Assembly (NCBI RefSeq): GCF_002245655.1
Contig: NZ_NOIH01000012.1
Span: 62,001 to 126,000 of the forward strand
DNA: 64,000 bases
Reading direction: 5' to 3'
Source: Thauera propionica
Lineage (GTDB): Bacteria > Pseudomonadota > Gammaproteobacteria > Burkholderiales > Rhodocyclaceae
The notes below the pieces were generated by a model. The model searched no databases and was not told where the DNA came from. It saw only the letters and a program-made list of their open reading frames with translations. The position numbers and the translations under genes were made by a program. Of the stretch, positions 37,360-47,293 are shown in pieces. The number at the start of each line of letters is the position of its first letter. Within the stretch, counting starts at the first letter, position 1.

Positions 37360-38514
37360 ATGCTCCCCTACTGGCGCCTGTCGGCGTACTACTTCTTCTA
37401 TTTCGCCTTCGTCGGCGCCTTCTCGCCGTACTTCACGCTCTACCTGCAGGCGGTCTCGCTGAGCGCGACCGAGATCGCGCTGCTGATGTCGCTGATGCAG
37501 CTGATGCGCATCCTGGCGCCGAACCTGTGGGGCTGGCTTGCCGAGCGGCTCGGCATGCGCGTGGCGATCGTCCGGCTCTCGGCGCTGATGAGCCTGGTCG
37601 GCTTCGCGGGCTTCTTCCTGACCACGTCGTTCGGCGGCCTTTTTGCCGCGATGGCTTTGATGGCCTTCTTCTGGAGTGCCGCACTCCCCTTGATCGAGGG
37701 GCTGACCTTCTCCCACCTCGCGGGGGAGGGGCATCGCTACGGCAGCATCCGTGTCTGGGGTTCGGTCGGCTTCATTGTCGCGGTGCTGGCCTTGGGGCTG
37801 GTGCTGGATCACGTCGCCATCGATGCGGTGCTGTGGGTCACGGCCGCGATCCTGGTCGGTATTCTCGCCTGTTCGTTCACGATTCCTGAGTCGGCGCCCG
37901 CGCAGGTCGAGCGAGCAGCACTCAGCCTGCGTGAAACGCTGCGCAGGCCCGAGGTCAGGGCCTTGCTGGGCGCCTGTTTCCTGATGTCGGCGGCGCACGG
38001 GGCCCTCTACGTCTTCTATTCGATCTATCTTGTGGACAAGGGCTACGACAAGGCGCTGGTCGGCTGGATGTGGACGCTCGGTGTGGTCGCGGAAATCATC
38101 GTCTTCATGCTGATGCCCCGCCTCATGCGGTGCTTGAGTTTGCGGGCGATCCTGCTGCTCTCCTTCGCCTGCGCGGTCGTGCGCTTCGTGCTGATCGGCT
38201 GGGGTGCCGACAGCCTGCCCGTATTGCTGTTCGCTCAGGTTCTGCATGGCGCCACTTTCGGCGCCTACCATGCCGCGGCGATTGCCGCGGTGAACCTCTG
38301 GTTCCCCGGACGACTCCAATCGCGAGGCCAGGCCCTGTATGGCAGTCTGTCGTTCGGCGCGGGCGGCATGCTGGGCGGCTTGCTCAGCGGCTACACCTGG
38401 GAGGTGATCGGCGCGGCGTGGACCTTCACGCTGGGGTCGGCATTCGCGCTGGCGGGGCTCGTGTGGCTGGCGCTCGGCTGGCCGTCGTCGATGCGTGCGG
38501 AGGCCAATTCGTGA
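37360..38514 (+). CDS. MFS transporter (HcaT-like, MFS_1_like)
   Basis: 384-residue permease with twelve predicted membrane segments. The N-terminal LSAYYFFYFAFVGAFSPYFTLYL and the GSIRVWGSVGFI stretch resemble the MFS_1_like group that includes HcaT, a 3-phenylpropionate transporter. The substrate is not inferable. The ATG at 37360 begins MLPYWRLSAYY, directly before the first helix. The M48 gene follows after ten bases. Confidence 0.87.
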   Translation: MLPYWRLSAYYFFYFAFVGAFSPYFTLYLQAVSLSATEIALLMSLMQLMRILAPNLWGWLAERLGMRVAIVRLSALMSLVGFAGFFLTTSFGGLFAAMALMAFFWSAALPLIEGLTFSHLAGEGHRYGSIRVWGSVGFIVAVLALGLVLDHVAIDAVLWVTAAILVGILACSFTIPESAPAQVERAALSLRETLRRPEVRALLGACFLMSAAHGALYVFYSIYLVDKGYDKALVGWMWTLGVVAEIIVFMLMPRLMRCLSLRAILLLSFACAVVRFVLIGWGADSLPVLLFAQVLHGATFGAYHAAAIAAVNLWFPGRLQSRGQALYGSLSFGAGGMLGGLLSGYTWEVIGAAWTFTLGSAFALAGLVWLALGWPSSMRAEANS

Positions 38515-38524
38515 GGAGTGAGGA

Positions 38525-39343
38525 ATGATCAGAGCGATTTCGAGAACCTTGTTGCCTGCCGCGCTGGCGGCCACGATCACCGTCGCCTGCCAGACCGTGC
38601 AGACCACGCAGGCCGGAGCGGTCGGCGTGCAGCGCTCGCAGCTGATGATGGTCTCGGCGCAGGAAGTGGAGCAGGCTTCGAACAAGCAGTACCAGCAGAT
38701 GCTCGACGAGGCCCGCCGCAAGAATGCGCTCAATCGCGATGCTGCCACGGTGCAGCGAGTGCGTCGCATCGTCTCGCGGCTGACGACGCCGACGGCGGTG
38801 TTCCGGCCCGATGCGCCCGCATGGAACTGGGAAGTCAACGTGTTCACGTCGAACGAACTCAACGCGTGGTGCATGGCCGGCGGCAAGATGGCGATCTACA
38901 CCGGACTGATCGATCGGCTCAAGCTCACCGATGACGAAATTGCCGCGGTTATGGGGCATGAGATCGCCCATGCCCTGCGCGAGCATGCCCGCGAGCGCGT
39001 CTCCAAGGCGATGGCGACGGGGATCGGCGTGTCGGTGGCAGGCGCGCTGCTCGGCGTGGGGCAGGTGGGGCAGGACCTGATGAGCACGGTTGCCAGGGTG
39101 ACTTTCGAACTGCCGAATTCGCGTGAGCACGAGATGGAGGCCGATCGCATGGGCGTGGAACTGGCCGCGCGTGCCGGCTACGACCCCAGGGCCGCGGTCA
39201 CGCTGTGGGACAAGATGGCCTCGCAGTCGGCGGGGGCGCCGCCGCAGTGGTTGTCCACCCATCCGTCACATGCGAACCGCCAGCGGGATCTGGCCGAATA
39301 CGCGGCGCGCGTGATGCCGCTGTATCAGGGCGCTCGCCGCTGA
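38525..39343 (+). CDS. M48-family metalloprotease lipoprotein
   Basis: 272-residue peptidase. A type-II signal peptide ends ITVAC (Cys22), so it is probably anchored in the periplasm or outer membrane. The Zn motif is HEIAH (145-149) and the third ligand is in EMEADRMG (about 204-211). It resembles LoiP/YcaL-type periplasmic quality-control proteases that act on outer-membrane proteins. It has the same strand as the MFS gene ten bases upstream. Confidence 0.88.
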   Translation: MIRAISRTLLPAALAATITVACQTVQTTQAGAVGVQRSQLMMVSAQEVEQASNKQYQQMLDEARRKNALNRDAATVQRVRRIVSRLTTPTAVFRPDAPAWNWEVNVFTSNELNAWCMAGGKMAIYTGLIDRLKLTDDEIAAVMGHEIAHALREHARERVSKAMATGIGVSVAGALLGVGQVGQDLMSTVARVTFELPNSREHEMEADRMGVELAARAGYDPRAAVTLWDKMASQSAGAPPQWLSTHPSHANRQRDLAEYAARVMPLYQGARR

Positions 39344-39357
39344 AACCGCACCCGATC

Positions 39358-39405
39358 GATCGGCCCGGGCCGATCTGGTCAGTTTTCGCTGCTTTGTGAA
39401 ATAAT
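39358..39405 (+). promoter_or_regulatory. Candidate leuC promoter region with adjacent palindrome
   Basis: GATCGGCCC (39358-39366) directly abuts its complement GGGCCGATC (39367-39375), an 18-bp palindrome without a spacer. Next come TGGTCA (39376-39381), 18 bases, and AATAAT (39400-39405), a weak -35/-10 pair. No Leu-rich leader peptide is present. Confidence 0.35.
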
Positions 39406-39434
39406 CGATTTCTTTTTTGCGCGGATTACACGGG

Positions 39435-40844
39435 ATGGCAGCTCAAACCCTGTACGAGAAGCTCTGGTCCAGCCACGTCGTTCATGAAGAGGCCGACGGT
39501 ACGGCACTGATCTATATCGATCGCCACCTGGTGCACGAAGTCACCAGCCCGCAGGCCTTCGAGGGGCTGAAGCTGGCCGGGCGCAAGCCGTGGCGCATCA
39601 GCTCGATCGTTGCCACTGCCGACCACAACACGCCCACCGACCACTGGGAGCAGGGCATCCTGGACCCGGTGTCGCGCCAGCAGGTCGAGACGCTCGATGC
39701 CAACATCCGCGAGGTCGGCTCGCTCGCGTACTTCCCGTTCAAGGATGAACGCCAGGGCATCGTGCATGTGATCGGACCGGAGAACGGCGCGACGCTGCCG
39801 GGCATGACCGTCGTCTGTGGCGATTCGCACACGTCCACGCACGGCGCCTTCGGCTGTCTGGCGCATGGCATCGGTACCTCCGAGGTCGAGCACGTGATGG
39901 CCACGCAGTGTCTGCTGCAGAAGAAGTCGAGGACGATGCTGATCAAGGTCGATGGGCAGCTCGGCAAGGGCGTGACCGCCAAGGACGTCGTGCTCGCCAT
40001 CATCGGCAAGATCGGCACCGCCGGCGGTACCGGCTATGCGATGGAGTTCGGCGGAAGCGCCATCCGCGCGCTGTCGATGGAAGGGCGCATGACGATCTGC
40101 AACATGGCGATCGAGGCGGGCGCCCGCGCCGGCATGGTCGGCGTGGATGAGACCACCATCGCCTACCTGAAGAATCGCCCGTTTTCGCCCAAGGGCGAAG
40201 CCTGGGAGCAGGCGGTTGCCTACTGGCGCACGCTTCACAGCGACGAAGGCGCGCAGTTCGACAAGGTGGTCGAGCTCAAGGCCGAGGACATCCTGCCGCA
40301 GGTCACCTGGGGCACTTCGCCCGAGATGGTCACCACGGTCGATGGCCGCGTGCCCGATCCCGCCGCAGTGACCGACCCGGTCCGCCGCGAAGGCGTCGAG
40401 CGCGCGCTGAAGTACATGGGGCTCGAGCCGAACACGCCGATCACCGACATCAAGGTCGATCAGGTCTTCATCGGCTCGTGTACCAACTCGCGCATCGAGG
40501 ATCTGCGCGAAGCCGCTGCCGTGGCCAAGGGGCGCAGCAAGGCTGCCAACGTCAAGCGCGTGCTGGTGGTGCCGGGGTCGGGGCTGGTCAAGCGCCAGGC
40601 CGAAGAAGAAGGCTTGCATGAGATCTTTCTTGCCGCTGGTTTCGAATGGCGCGAACCGGGCTGTTCGATGTGCCTGGCGATGAATGCCGACCGCCTCGAG
40701 CCGGGCGAGCGCTGCGCCTCGACCTCGAATCGCAACTTCGAGGGGCGTCAGGGGGCCGGTGGCCGCACTCACCTCGTCAGCCCGGCGATGGCTGCGGCTG
40801 CGGCGGTGACTGGTCATTTTGCCGATGTGCGCACGCTGGCCTGA
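39435..40844 (+). CDS. leuC: 3-isopropylmalate dehydratase, large subunit
   Basis: 469 residues of the aconitase family. Converts 2- to 3-isopropylmalate in leucine synthesis. The [4Fe-4S] ligands are in GSCTNSR and GCSMC, with substrate-side motifs [13 protein letters not shown] and PGSGLVK. The ATG at 39435 gives [11 protein letters not shown] as in relatives; a TTG at 39417 is rejected. The partner LeuD is encoded downstream after an entericidin gene. Confidence 0.96.
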   Translation: MAAQTLYEKLWSSHVVHEEADGTALIYIDRHLVHEVTSPQAFEGLKLAGRKPWRISSIVATADHNTPTDHWEQGILDPVSRQQVETLDANIREVGSLAYFPFKDERQGIVHVIGPENGATLPGMTVVCGDSHTSTHGAFGCLAHGIGTSEVEHVMATQCLLQKKSRTMLIKVDGQLGKGVTAKDVVLAIIGKIGTAGGTGYAMEFGGSAIRALSMEGRMTICNMAIEAGARAGMVGVDETTIAYLKNRPFSPKGEAWEQAVAYWRTLHSDEGAQFDKVVELKAEDILPQVTWGTSPEMVTTVDGRVPDPAAVTDPVRREGVERALKYMGLEPNTPITDIKVDQVFIGSCTNSRIEDLREAAAVAKGRSKAANVKRVLVVPGSGLVKRQAEEEGLHEIFLAAGFEWREPGCSMCLAMNADRLEPGERCASTSNRNFEGRQGAGGRTHLVSPAMAAAAAVTGHFADVRTLA

Positions 40845-40876
40845 GCGCCGGCCCGATCAAGATTGAGGAGAACGCA

Positions 40877-41005
40877 ATGAAAAAACTTGCACTGATCGCC
40901 GCAGCGCTGGTCGCCGGCTTCGTCTCCATGGCCTGCAACACCGTCCAGGGTGTCGGCAAGGACATTGAAAGGGGTGGCGAGGCCATCCAGAGGGCAGTGA
41001 AGTAA
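40877..41005 (+). CDS. Entericidin A/B-family small lipoprotein
   Basis: 42-residue lipoprotein precursor. Basic start MKK, hydrophobic core, lipobox VSMAC (Cys20), then the entericidin signature [18 protein letters not shown]. In E. coli, entericidins are a paired bacteriolytic lipoprotein and antidote; the role here is unknown. TGAGGAG lies upstream of the ATG. Its TAA overlaps the leuD ATG by one base, so it is embedded in the leu operon. Confidence 0.88.
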   Translation: MKKLALIAAALVAGFVSMACNTVQGVGKDIERGGEAIQRAVK

Positions 41006-41643
41006 TGAATCCGTTTACCAAGCTCGACGGCCTGGTCGCACCGCTCGACCGCGCCAACGTCGATACCGATGCAATCATCCCCAAGCAGTTCCTGAAGTCG
41101 ATCAAGCGCAGCGGCTTCGGCCCCAATGCGTTCGACGAGTGGCGCTATCTCGACGTTGGCCAGCCTGGCCAGGACTGCAGCACGCGTCCGCTGAATCCGG
41201 ACTTCGTGCTCAATCAGCCGCGCTACCAGGGGGCGCAGATCCTGCTGACGCGCGACAACTTCGGCTGCGGCAGCTCGCGCGAGCACGCCCCATGGGCGCT
41301 GGAAGACTACGGCTTCCGTGTGCTGATCGGGCCGAGCTTCGCCGACATCTTCTTCAACAACAGCTTCAAGAACGGCCTGCTGCCGATCAAGCTGGCTGCG
41401 GCGGAAGTGGACGAGTTGTTCCGCCAGTGCGAGGCAACCGAGGGTTACCGCCTGGTCGTCGATCTGGCTGCGCAGACCATCACCCGCCCCGACGGCAAGA
41501 CGATCGGTTTCGATATCGATCCCTTCCGCAAGGAATGCCTGCTCAACGGCTGGGACGACATCGGCCTGACCTTGCGCCACGCCGACAAGATCCGCGCGTT
41601 TGAAGACAAGCGCCGCGCTGAACATCCCTATTACTTTGCCTGA
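41005..41643 (+). CDS. leuD: 3-isopropylmalate dehydratase, small subunit
   Basis: 212 residues. Swivel domain of the LeuCD enzyme: [14 protein letters not shown] near residue 20 and the [15 protein letters not shown] motif near 87. Starts on the last base of the entericidin stop codon (TAATG). leuB follows 51 bases on. Confidence 0.96.
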   Translation: MNPFTKLDGLVAPLDRANVDTDAIIPKQFLKSIKRSGFGPNAFDEWRYLDVGQPGQDCSTRPLNPDFVLNQPRYQGAQILLTRDNFGCGSSREHAPWALEDYGFRVLIGPSFADIFFNNSFKNGLLPIKLAAAEVDELFRQCEATEGYRLVVDLAAQTITRPDGKTIGFDIDPFRKECLLNGWDDIGLTLRHADKIRAFEDKRRAEHPYYFA

Positions 41644-41694
41644 GCCCCGCTGGCTGGAGACGGCCAGGCTCGCTGAACCAAGGAAAACGATCCG

Positions 41695-42759
41695 ATGAAG
41701 ATTTGCGTGCTGCCGGGTGACGGCATCGGCCCCGAGATCATGGCGGAAGCCGTGCGCGTGCTGAAGGCGCTCGACCTGAAGCTCGAGATGGAAGAAGCGC
41801 TGCTTGGCGGCTGCGCCGTGGATGCCACCGGCACCCCCTATCCCGAAGCGACGCAGAAGCTCGCGCGCGAAGCGGATGCGGTGCTGCTCGGCGCCGTCGG
41901 CGGTCCGAAGTGGGACGCGCTGCCGCGCGATCAGCGTCCTGAGCGCGGCCTGCTCGGCATCCGCAAGGATCTCGGTCTTTTCGCCAACCTGCGCCCGGCG
42001 ATCCTGTATCCCGAGCTCGCCAATGCCTCGTCGCTGAAGCCCGAGATCGTCGCCGGTCTGGATATCCTGATCGTGCGTGAGCTCACCGGCGACATCTACT
42101 TCGGCCAGCCGCGCGGCATCGAGACGCGCGAGGTAAATGGCACGCAGCAACGCGTGGGCTGGAACACCATGATCTACGCCGAATACGAGATCCGGCGCAT
42201 CCTCAAGGTGGCCTTCGAGGCGGCGCAGAAGCGCGGCAAGAAGCTGTGCTCGGTTGACAAGATGAACGTGCTCGAATGCACGCAACTGTGGCGCGATATC
42301 GCCGAGGAAGTCGCCAAGGACTACCCGGACGTCGAACTGACCCATATGCTGGTCGACAACGCCGCCATGCAGCTCGTGCGCGCGCCCAAGCAGTTCGACG
42401 TGATGGTCACCGGCAACATGTTCGGCGACATCCTGTCCGACGAGGCCTCGATGCTCACCGGCTCGATCGGCATGCTGCCCTCGGCTTCCCTGGATGCCAA
42501 CAACAAGGGCCTGTACGAGCCCTCGCATGGTTCGGCCCCGGACATCGCCGGCAAGGGCGTGGCCAATCCGCTCGCCACCATCCTGTCGGCAGCGATGATG
42601 CTGCGCTATACGTTTAATCAGGAAGCGGCCGCGCAGCGCATCGAGAACGCGGTCAAGAAGGTGCTTGCGCAGGGCTATCGCACCGGCGACATCTTCGAGC
42701 CGGGCACGAAGCGGGTTGGTACGCGCGAGATGGGCGACGCGGTGCTCGCCGCGCTGTAA
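41695..42759 (+). CDS. leuB: 3-isopropylmalate dehydrogenase
   Basis: 354-residue NAD-dependent decarboxylating dehydrogenase of leucine synthesis. It opens with [15 protein letters not shown]. The family signature [26 protein letters not shown] contains the metal-binding Asp residues, and the NAD-site region [14 protein letters not shown] follows. It is collinear with leuCD and asd. Confidence 0.96.
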   Translation: MKICVLPGDGIGPEIMAEAVRVLKALDLKLEMEEALLGGCAVDATGTPYPEATQKLAREADAVLLGAVGGPKWDALPRDQRPERGLLGIRKDLGLFANLRPAILYPELANASSLKPEIVAGLDILIVRELTGDIYFGQPRGIETREVNGTQQRVGWNTMIYAEYEIRRILKVAFEAAQKRGKKLCSVDKMNVLECTQLWRDIAEEVAKDYPDVELTHMLVDNAAMQLVRAPKQFDVMVTGNMFGDILSDEASMLTGSIGMLPSASLDANNKGLYEPSHGSAPDIAGKGVANPLATILSAAMMLRYTFNQEAAAQRIENAVKKVLAQGYRTGDIFEPGTKRVGTREMGDAVLAAL

Positions 42760-42813
42760 TCTGCTGCGTTGGAACAGGTTTTTCGAGAAACGTCTTAGTT
42801 GAGAGTGATGAAC

Positions 42814-43947
42814 ATGAATCGAGTCGGTCTGGTTGGCTGGCGTGGCATGGTCGGTTCCGTGCTGATGCAGCGCATGGTGGAAGAGGGCGACTTCGCCTTC
42901 ATCGAGCCGGTGTATTTCTCGACCTCTAACGCCGGTGGCAAGGCGCCGTCCTTCGGCGGTAAGGAAGCCGCCGCGCCGCTGCAGGACGCGACGGACATCG
43001 ACGCGCTGAAGTCCTGCGACATCGTGATCACCTGCCAGGGCGGCGACTACACCAAGGAAGTATTCCCCAAGCTGCGCGCCACCGGCTGGAACGGCCACTG
43101 GATCGACGCCGCCAGTGCGCTGCGCATGAACGACGACGCGGTGATCATCCTCGATCCGGTGAACCGCAACGTCATCGACGCCGCGCTCGCCAAGGGCGGT
43201 CGCAACTGGATCGGCGGCAACTGCACCGTGTCGCTGATGCTGATGGGTCTGGGCGGCCTGTTCAAGCACGGCCTGGTGGAGTGGATCTCGGCGATGACCT
43301 ACCAGGCGGCCTCGGGCGCCGGCGCGCAGAACATGCGCGAACTCATCAGCCAGATGGGCACCATCCACGACTCGGTCAAGGATCTGCTGGCCGATCCGGC
43401 CTCGGCCATCCTCGAGATCGACCGCAAGGTCGCCGAGACGATGCGCTCGGACAGCTTCCCGAAAAAGAACTTCCGCAACACCCCGCTTGCTGGCAGCCTG
43501 ATCCCCTGGATCGACGTGCCGGTCGAGCACGGCCAGAGCAAGGAAGAATGGAAGGGCGGCGCCGAGTGCAACAAGATCCTCGGCAATCCGGCCTTCCGCA
43601 GCCCGGGCTCGATCCCGATCGACGGCCTGTGCGTGCGCATCGGCGCGATGCGCTGCCACTCGCAGGCGCTGACCATCAAGCTCAAGAAGGACGTTCCGCT
43701 CGACGAGATCACCGAGATCATTGCTGGCGCCAACCAGTGGGTGAAGGTCGTGCCCAACGACCGTGAGATCACCGAGCGCGAGCTCACCCCGACCGCCGTC
43801 ACCGGCACGCTGACCGTCCCGGTCGGGCGCCTGCACAAGATGGCGATGGGCCCCGAGTATCTCGGCGCGTTCACCGTCGGCGACCAGCTGCTTTGGGGTG
43901 CAGCCGAGCCGTTGCGCCGCATGCTGCGCATCCTGCTCGAGCGCTGA
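42814..43947 (+). CDS. asd: Aspartate-semialdehyde dehydrogenase
   Basis: 377-residue NADPH enzyme making aspartate semialdehyde for Lys, Thr, Met and cell-wall diaminopimelate. [11 protein letters not shown] (9-19) is the nucleotide motif, catalytic Cys137 is in GGNCTVSLM, and QAASGAGAQ and the late [10 protein letters not shown] match. Of three in-frame starts (TTG 42799, ATG 42808, ATG 42814), the last has GAGAG at an eight-base distance and gives the family N-terminus. Confidence 0.94.
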   Translation: MNRVGLVGWRGMVGSVLMQRMVEEGDFAFIEPVYFSTSNAGGKAPSFGGKEAAAPLQDATDIDALKSCDIVITCQGGDYTKEVFPKLRATGWNGHWIDAASALRMNDDAVIILDPVNRNVIDAALAKGGRNWIGGNCTVSLMLMGLGGLFKHGLVEWISAMTYQAASGAGAQNMRELISQMGTIHDSVKDLLADPASAILEIDRKVAETMRSDSFPKKNFRNTPLAGSLIPWIDVPVEHGQSKEEWKGGAECNKILGNPAFRSPGSIPIDGLCVRIGAMRCHSQALTIKLKKDVPLDEITEIIAGANQWVKVVPNDREITERELTPTAVTGTLTVPVGRLHKMAMGPEYLGAFTVGDQLLWGAAEPLRRMLRILLER

Positions 43948-43965
43948 GCCTGGGGATGTCCGATG

Positions 43966-43996
43966 AACAAGGGGGCCGCTGGCCCCCTTGTTTTTT
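43966..43996 (+). terminator. Rho-independent terminator after asd
   Basis: AACAAGGGGGCC (43966-43977) and GGCCCCCTTGTT (43981-43992) form a perfect 12-bp stem with a 3-base loop, then T's. It ends the leu-asd transcription unit. Confidence 0.95.
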
Positions 43997-44079
43997 CTAT
44001 GGTTTTTCGGAGCGCACGGAACTAATTCACGACAAAACACTGCGAATCATCGCGGATTGATGCGCCAAGGCCAGGAAAA

Positions 44080-44088
44080 TGCTAGATT
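44080..44088 (+). promoter_or_regulatory. Extended -10 element upstream of fimV
   Basis: TGCTAGATT (44080-44088) fits an extended -10 (TGn plus TAGATT). It is one base different from the TGCTAGACT before aroC. No good -35 is present, as expected for extended -10 promoters. It lies about 65 bases before the fimV start. Confidence 0.5.
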
Positions 44089-44146
44089 CCTAAGCCGCGT
44101 CATGACGCATATGATTAAAAAGCTTGGCTTTCGGGGGAGTTGCAGT

Positions 44147-47100
44147 TTGAAGACCACGATGAATAAGTCGCTCAGGGCATCCGTGATCGCTGTCGCGATC
44201 GCCTCGATTCCGCTTGGGGCTCATGCTGCAGGACTTGGGCAGATCAATGTCTTCAGCGGTCTGGGGCAGCCTTTGCGCGCCGAGATCCAGGTGAGTGCCA
44301 CGGCGCAGGAACTGCAGTCCCTGACAGCGCGGATCGCTTCTCCCGAGGCGTTCCGGCAGGCAAACGTGAACTACTCCTCGGCGGTTTCGGCCATTCGGGT
44401 CAGCGTCGATACGCGTGCCTCGCGTCCCGTGATTCGCCTGTCCAGCGATCGTCCGATCAACGACCCGTTCGTCGACCTGCTGGTCGAGCTGAACTGGGCT
44501 AACGGGCGTATGGCACGCGAGTACACTTTCCTGCTCGATCCTGTTGATCTCGCCGCGCCTCGTCCGCTGGCCGCGGCAGTGGATGCCCCCGCCACGCCCG
44601 CCGCCCGCCCCCTGCCGCCCGCGGTCCGTCCTGCGGCGCAGGCCGGCACCTCAGCCGTCCCGGACAGCTACACCGTTCGCCGTGGAGACACGCTGGGACG
44701 CATCGCCGGTGCCAGCACGCACCCGGGCGTCACCCTCGACCAGATGCTCGTTGCCCTGTACCGGGCCAACCCGGGTGCGTTCGACGGCGGCAACATCAAC
44801 CGTCTCCGTGCGGGTTCGGTGCTCAAGGTGCCGAGTGCGGACGAAGCACTGAAGATCACGACGGCGGAGGCAAGGCGGGAAATTCGTGCCCAATCCGCCG
44901 ATTTCGAAGCCTACCGTCGTAGCCTTGCGACCGCGTCTGCCGAGCGCGCGCCGGCCGTGAGCGAGGAGGCGCAGCAGGAAAGCGCCGGTCAGATCGTGCC
45001 CAAGGTCGAGGAGCCTGCACCTGCAGCCGAGAAGGCCGACCAGGTCAAGGTTTCGCGCAGTCAGGCGGCTGGCGCAGCGGGTGGCGAGGCCGACGTGCGG
45101 CTGCAGGCGCTTGAGGAGGAACTCGCTGCGCGCGAGAAGGCGCTCGAGGAGGCGAATGCACGCCTGATGCAGCTCGAACAGAGTGTGCGCGACATGCAGA
45201 AGCTCCTGGAACTGCGCAGCGGGACGCTGGCTCAGTTGCAGGAAAGTGCAGGCGCGCCGGCGGTGCGCGAGGGCGCTGAGCCCGCGCCCGTTGCCGCAGC
45301 CAGCCAGGAGGCACCGGCGACGCCCGTCGCAGCCGACTCGCCCGCTGCGGTCGAGCCGCAAGCTACGGCGCCTGCGTCCGAGGCGCCCGCGGAGCAGGCA
45401 CAACCCGCACCCCAAGTGGCCCAGGACGAGGCCAAGCCCGCACCCAAGCGTCCGCCCGTCCGTCGTCCTCCGCCCGAGCCCGTTCCGGAGCCCAGTCTGG
45501 TCGACTCGATGATGTCCGATCCCACGGTGGTTGCCGGCGGCGCGGGCATTCTGGCCTTGTTGCTGGGCTACGTCGGATTCAAGCTGCGCGGGCGTCGCAA
45601 GGCTGCGCCGGACGCGTCCGGTAGGGAACAGGTCGGTGATCTGGCACCCAGCGGGCCGGGCGTCTTCTCGGCGACGGGGGGGCAGAGCGTCGATACGGGC
45701 GCGAGCAGCATCATCCAGACCGATTTCAGCCAGTCCGGGCTTTCTGCCATCGATGCTGACGAAGGCGTCGATCCGGTGGCCGAAGCCGACGTGTACATGG
45801 CTTACGGGCGTGATGCGCAGGCCGAGGAGATTCTGCAGGATGCGCTGAAGGCGGATCCCTCGCGACTCGCGATCTACCTCAAACTGCTCGAGATCTATTC
45901 GCTGCGCAAGAGCGCGCGCGAGTTCGAGACCGTGGCGACCGAACTGTTTGCCCGCACAAGCGGTCAGGGGCGTGAGTGGGAGAAGGCTGCGACCATGGGC
46001 CGCAAGCTTGATGCCGACAACCCGCTCTATGCCGAGCAGGGTGTGGCGGACGAGTCTATCGCCCCTCGCACCGAGGTGCCCGCAGGAATCGCACCCGCAG
46101 CAGCCGTAGGCCTTGCGGCTGCAGGTGTTGCGAGCGCAGTGACCCCGCCGCTGGCGGCGGAAGCGGCGCCGCAGGTGGTGGAGGAAGGGGCGAGTGTCGA
46201 GAACCTGGACGAGGCCAAGCCTGCTGCGTCCTTGTCCAGCCTCGACTTTTCGTCGAGCGGGCTGGTCGAGCCGAGTCAGTCGCAGATGCGCGACACGTGG
46301 ACGGTTCCGGGTGATCTGCGTCAGTTCGCGGGTGACAAGCCCGACGGCACGGCGCCCGATGTCGAGGAGCTGAGTGCCGCGATCGCGGCGGGAGCTGATC
46401 TCGCGGCGCCGACTGACGAGCTGGAATCGGTCGACACGGGTGCGCTCGACTTCGAGCTCGATCTTGGCGAGGGTGTTCAGGATGCGCTTGCGGACGTGCC
46501 GACGGCGGAGGAAGGCCTCGGTGCCGAGCCGACGGGGGGCGATGGCGGCCTTGCGTTCGATCTCGATCTCGGCGAAGCGGAGGCGCCTGCTGTGCCGGCT
46601 GCACTCGATGTCGCACAGCCGCAGGTCGCGGGCTTCGATTCCACTGCTGCCACCATCGTTGCCGGTGACGACAATCTGGCGGCTGCGCTCGACTTCGAGC
46701 TGCCCGACCTAGATGTCGGTGTCACGGCTCCCTCTCCCGACATGAGCGCGACGGTGCTGCAGGGTGATGCGCTGCTGCAGTCGGAAATGGAGGAGTCGGT
46801 GACCTCGCCGTCGGTAGCTGCGAAGGCGCCCGAGGCGGTGGTTGACCTGGAGAAGACCAGTTTCGACAGCAGCCTGCTCGACTTCGATTTCGACATCGAC
46901 ACGCCGGTTCAGCCTGCCGCGGCGGCACCGAGCGGTCTCGACCTAGCCGGGATCGACCTCGATCTCGATTCGCTGGATGCGCCGGCCGAAGCCGACGACG
47001 CGGAAGCGCAATCGATGGAGGCCACTCAGCTCGGCGAATTGGGGCCGCAAGGCGGGTTCGACGAAGTGCCAGCGTCCACTGGCGATGAAGTCGATACCAA

Positions 47101-47233
47101 GCTGGAGCTTGCTCGGGCCTACGATGACATGGGCGATAAGGAGGGGGCGCTCGAGTTGCTCGAGGAGGTGGTGCGTGATGGTTCTGCCGAGCAGCAGGCG
47201 GCTGCCCGCGACATGATCGCTCGTCTGTCCTGA
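44147..47233 (+). CDS. fimV: FimV-like pole/peptidoglycan-associated protein
   Basis: About 1028 residues. Signal peptide ending AHAAG, the FimV N-terminal domain (INVFSGLGQPLRAEIQV), a LysM domain (SYTVRRGDTLGRIAG, about 174-228), a coiled coil (about 315-360) and a Pro/Ala-rich linker. One TM follows (about 465-485), then a long acidic cytoplasmic region and a C-terminal TPR-like domain (ELARAYDDMGDKEGALELL). FimV helps type IV pilus assembly, twitching and polar localisation. The TTG at 44147 has GGGGGAG at seven bases; ATG 44159 or ATG 44111 are alternatives. Confidence 0.88.
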   Translation: MKTTMNKSLRASVIAVAIASIPLGAHAAGLGQINVFSGLGQPLRAEIQVSATAQELQSLTARIASPEAFRQANVNYSSAVSAIRVSVDTRASRPVIRLSSDRPINDPFVDLLVELNWANGRMAREYTFLLDPVDLAAPRPLAAAVDAPATPAARPLPPAVRPAAQAGTSAVPDSYTVRRGDTLGRIAGASTHPGVTLDQMLVALYRANPGAFDGGNINRLRAGSVLKVPSADEALKITTAEARREIRAQSADFEAYRRSLATASAERAPAVSEEAQQESAGQIVPKVEEPAPAAEKADQVKVSRSQAAGAAGGEADVRLQALEEELAAREKALEEANARLMQLEQSVRDMQKLLELRSGTLAQLQESAGAPAVREGAEPAPVAAASQEAPATPVAADSPAAVEPQATAPASEAPAEQAQPAPQVAQDEAKPAPKRPPVRRPPPEPVPEPSLVDSMMSDPTVVAGGAGILALLLGYVGFKLRGRRKAAPDASGREQVGDLAPSGPGVFSATGGQSVDTGASSIIQTDFSQSGLSAIDADEGVDPVAEADVYMAYGRDAQAEEILQDALKADPSRLAIYLKLLEIYSLRKSAREFETVATELFARTSGQGREWEKAATMGRKLDADNPLYAEQGVADESIAPRTEVPAGIAPAAAVGLAAAGVASAVTPPLAAEAAPQVVEEGASVENLDEAKPAASLSSLDFSSSGLVEPSQSQMRDTWTVPGDLRQFAGDKPDGTAPDVEELSAAIAAGADLAAPTDELESVDTGALDFELDLGEGVQDALADVPTAEEGLGAEPTGGDGGLAFDLDLGEAEAPAVPAALDVAQPQVAGFDSTAATIVAGDDNLAAALDFELPDLDVGVTAPSPDMSATVLQGDALLQSEMEESVTSPSVAAKAPEAVVDLEKTSFDSSLLDFDFDIDTPVQPAAAAPSGLDLAGIDLDLDSLDAPAEADDAEAQSMEATQLGELGPQGGFDEVPASTGDEVDTKLELARAYDDMGDKEGALELLEEVVRDGSAEQQAAARDMIARLS

Positions 47234-47293
47234 GGTTCAATTCCCTTGCCGCCGCTAGGCTCAGGCCTCGCGGCGGCATTGCCGTTTACGCTC

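Noticed and set aside
40777-44040. 1087-codon minus-strand open frame
   Set aside because: Antisense shadow of leuC, leuD, leuB and asd. Composition is rich in His/Arg/Leu as usual for shadows.
44101-44158. ATG at 44111 as fimV start
   Set aside because: It has no Shine-Dalgarno and adds residues before the signal peptide. TTG 44147 has GGGGGAG at good distance. The choice is not certain.
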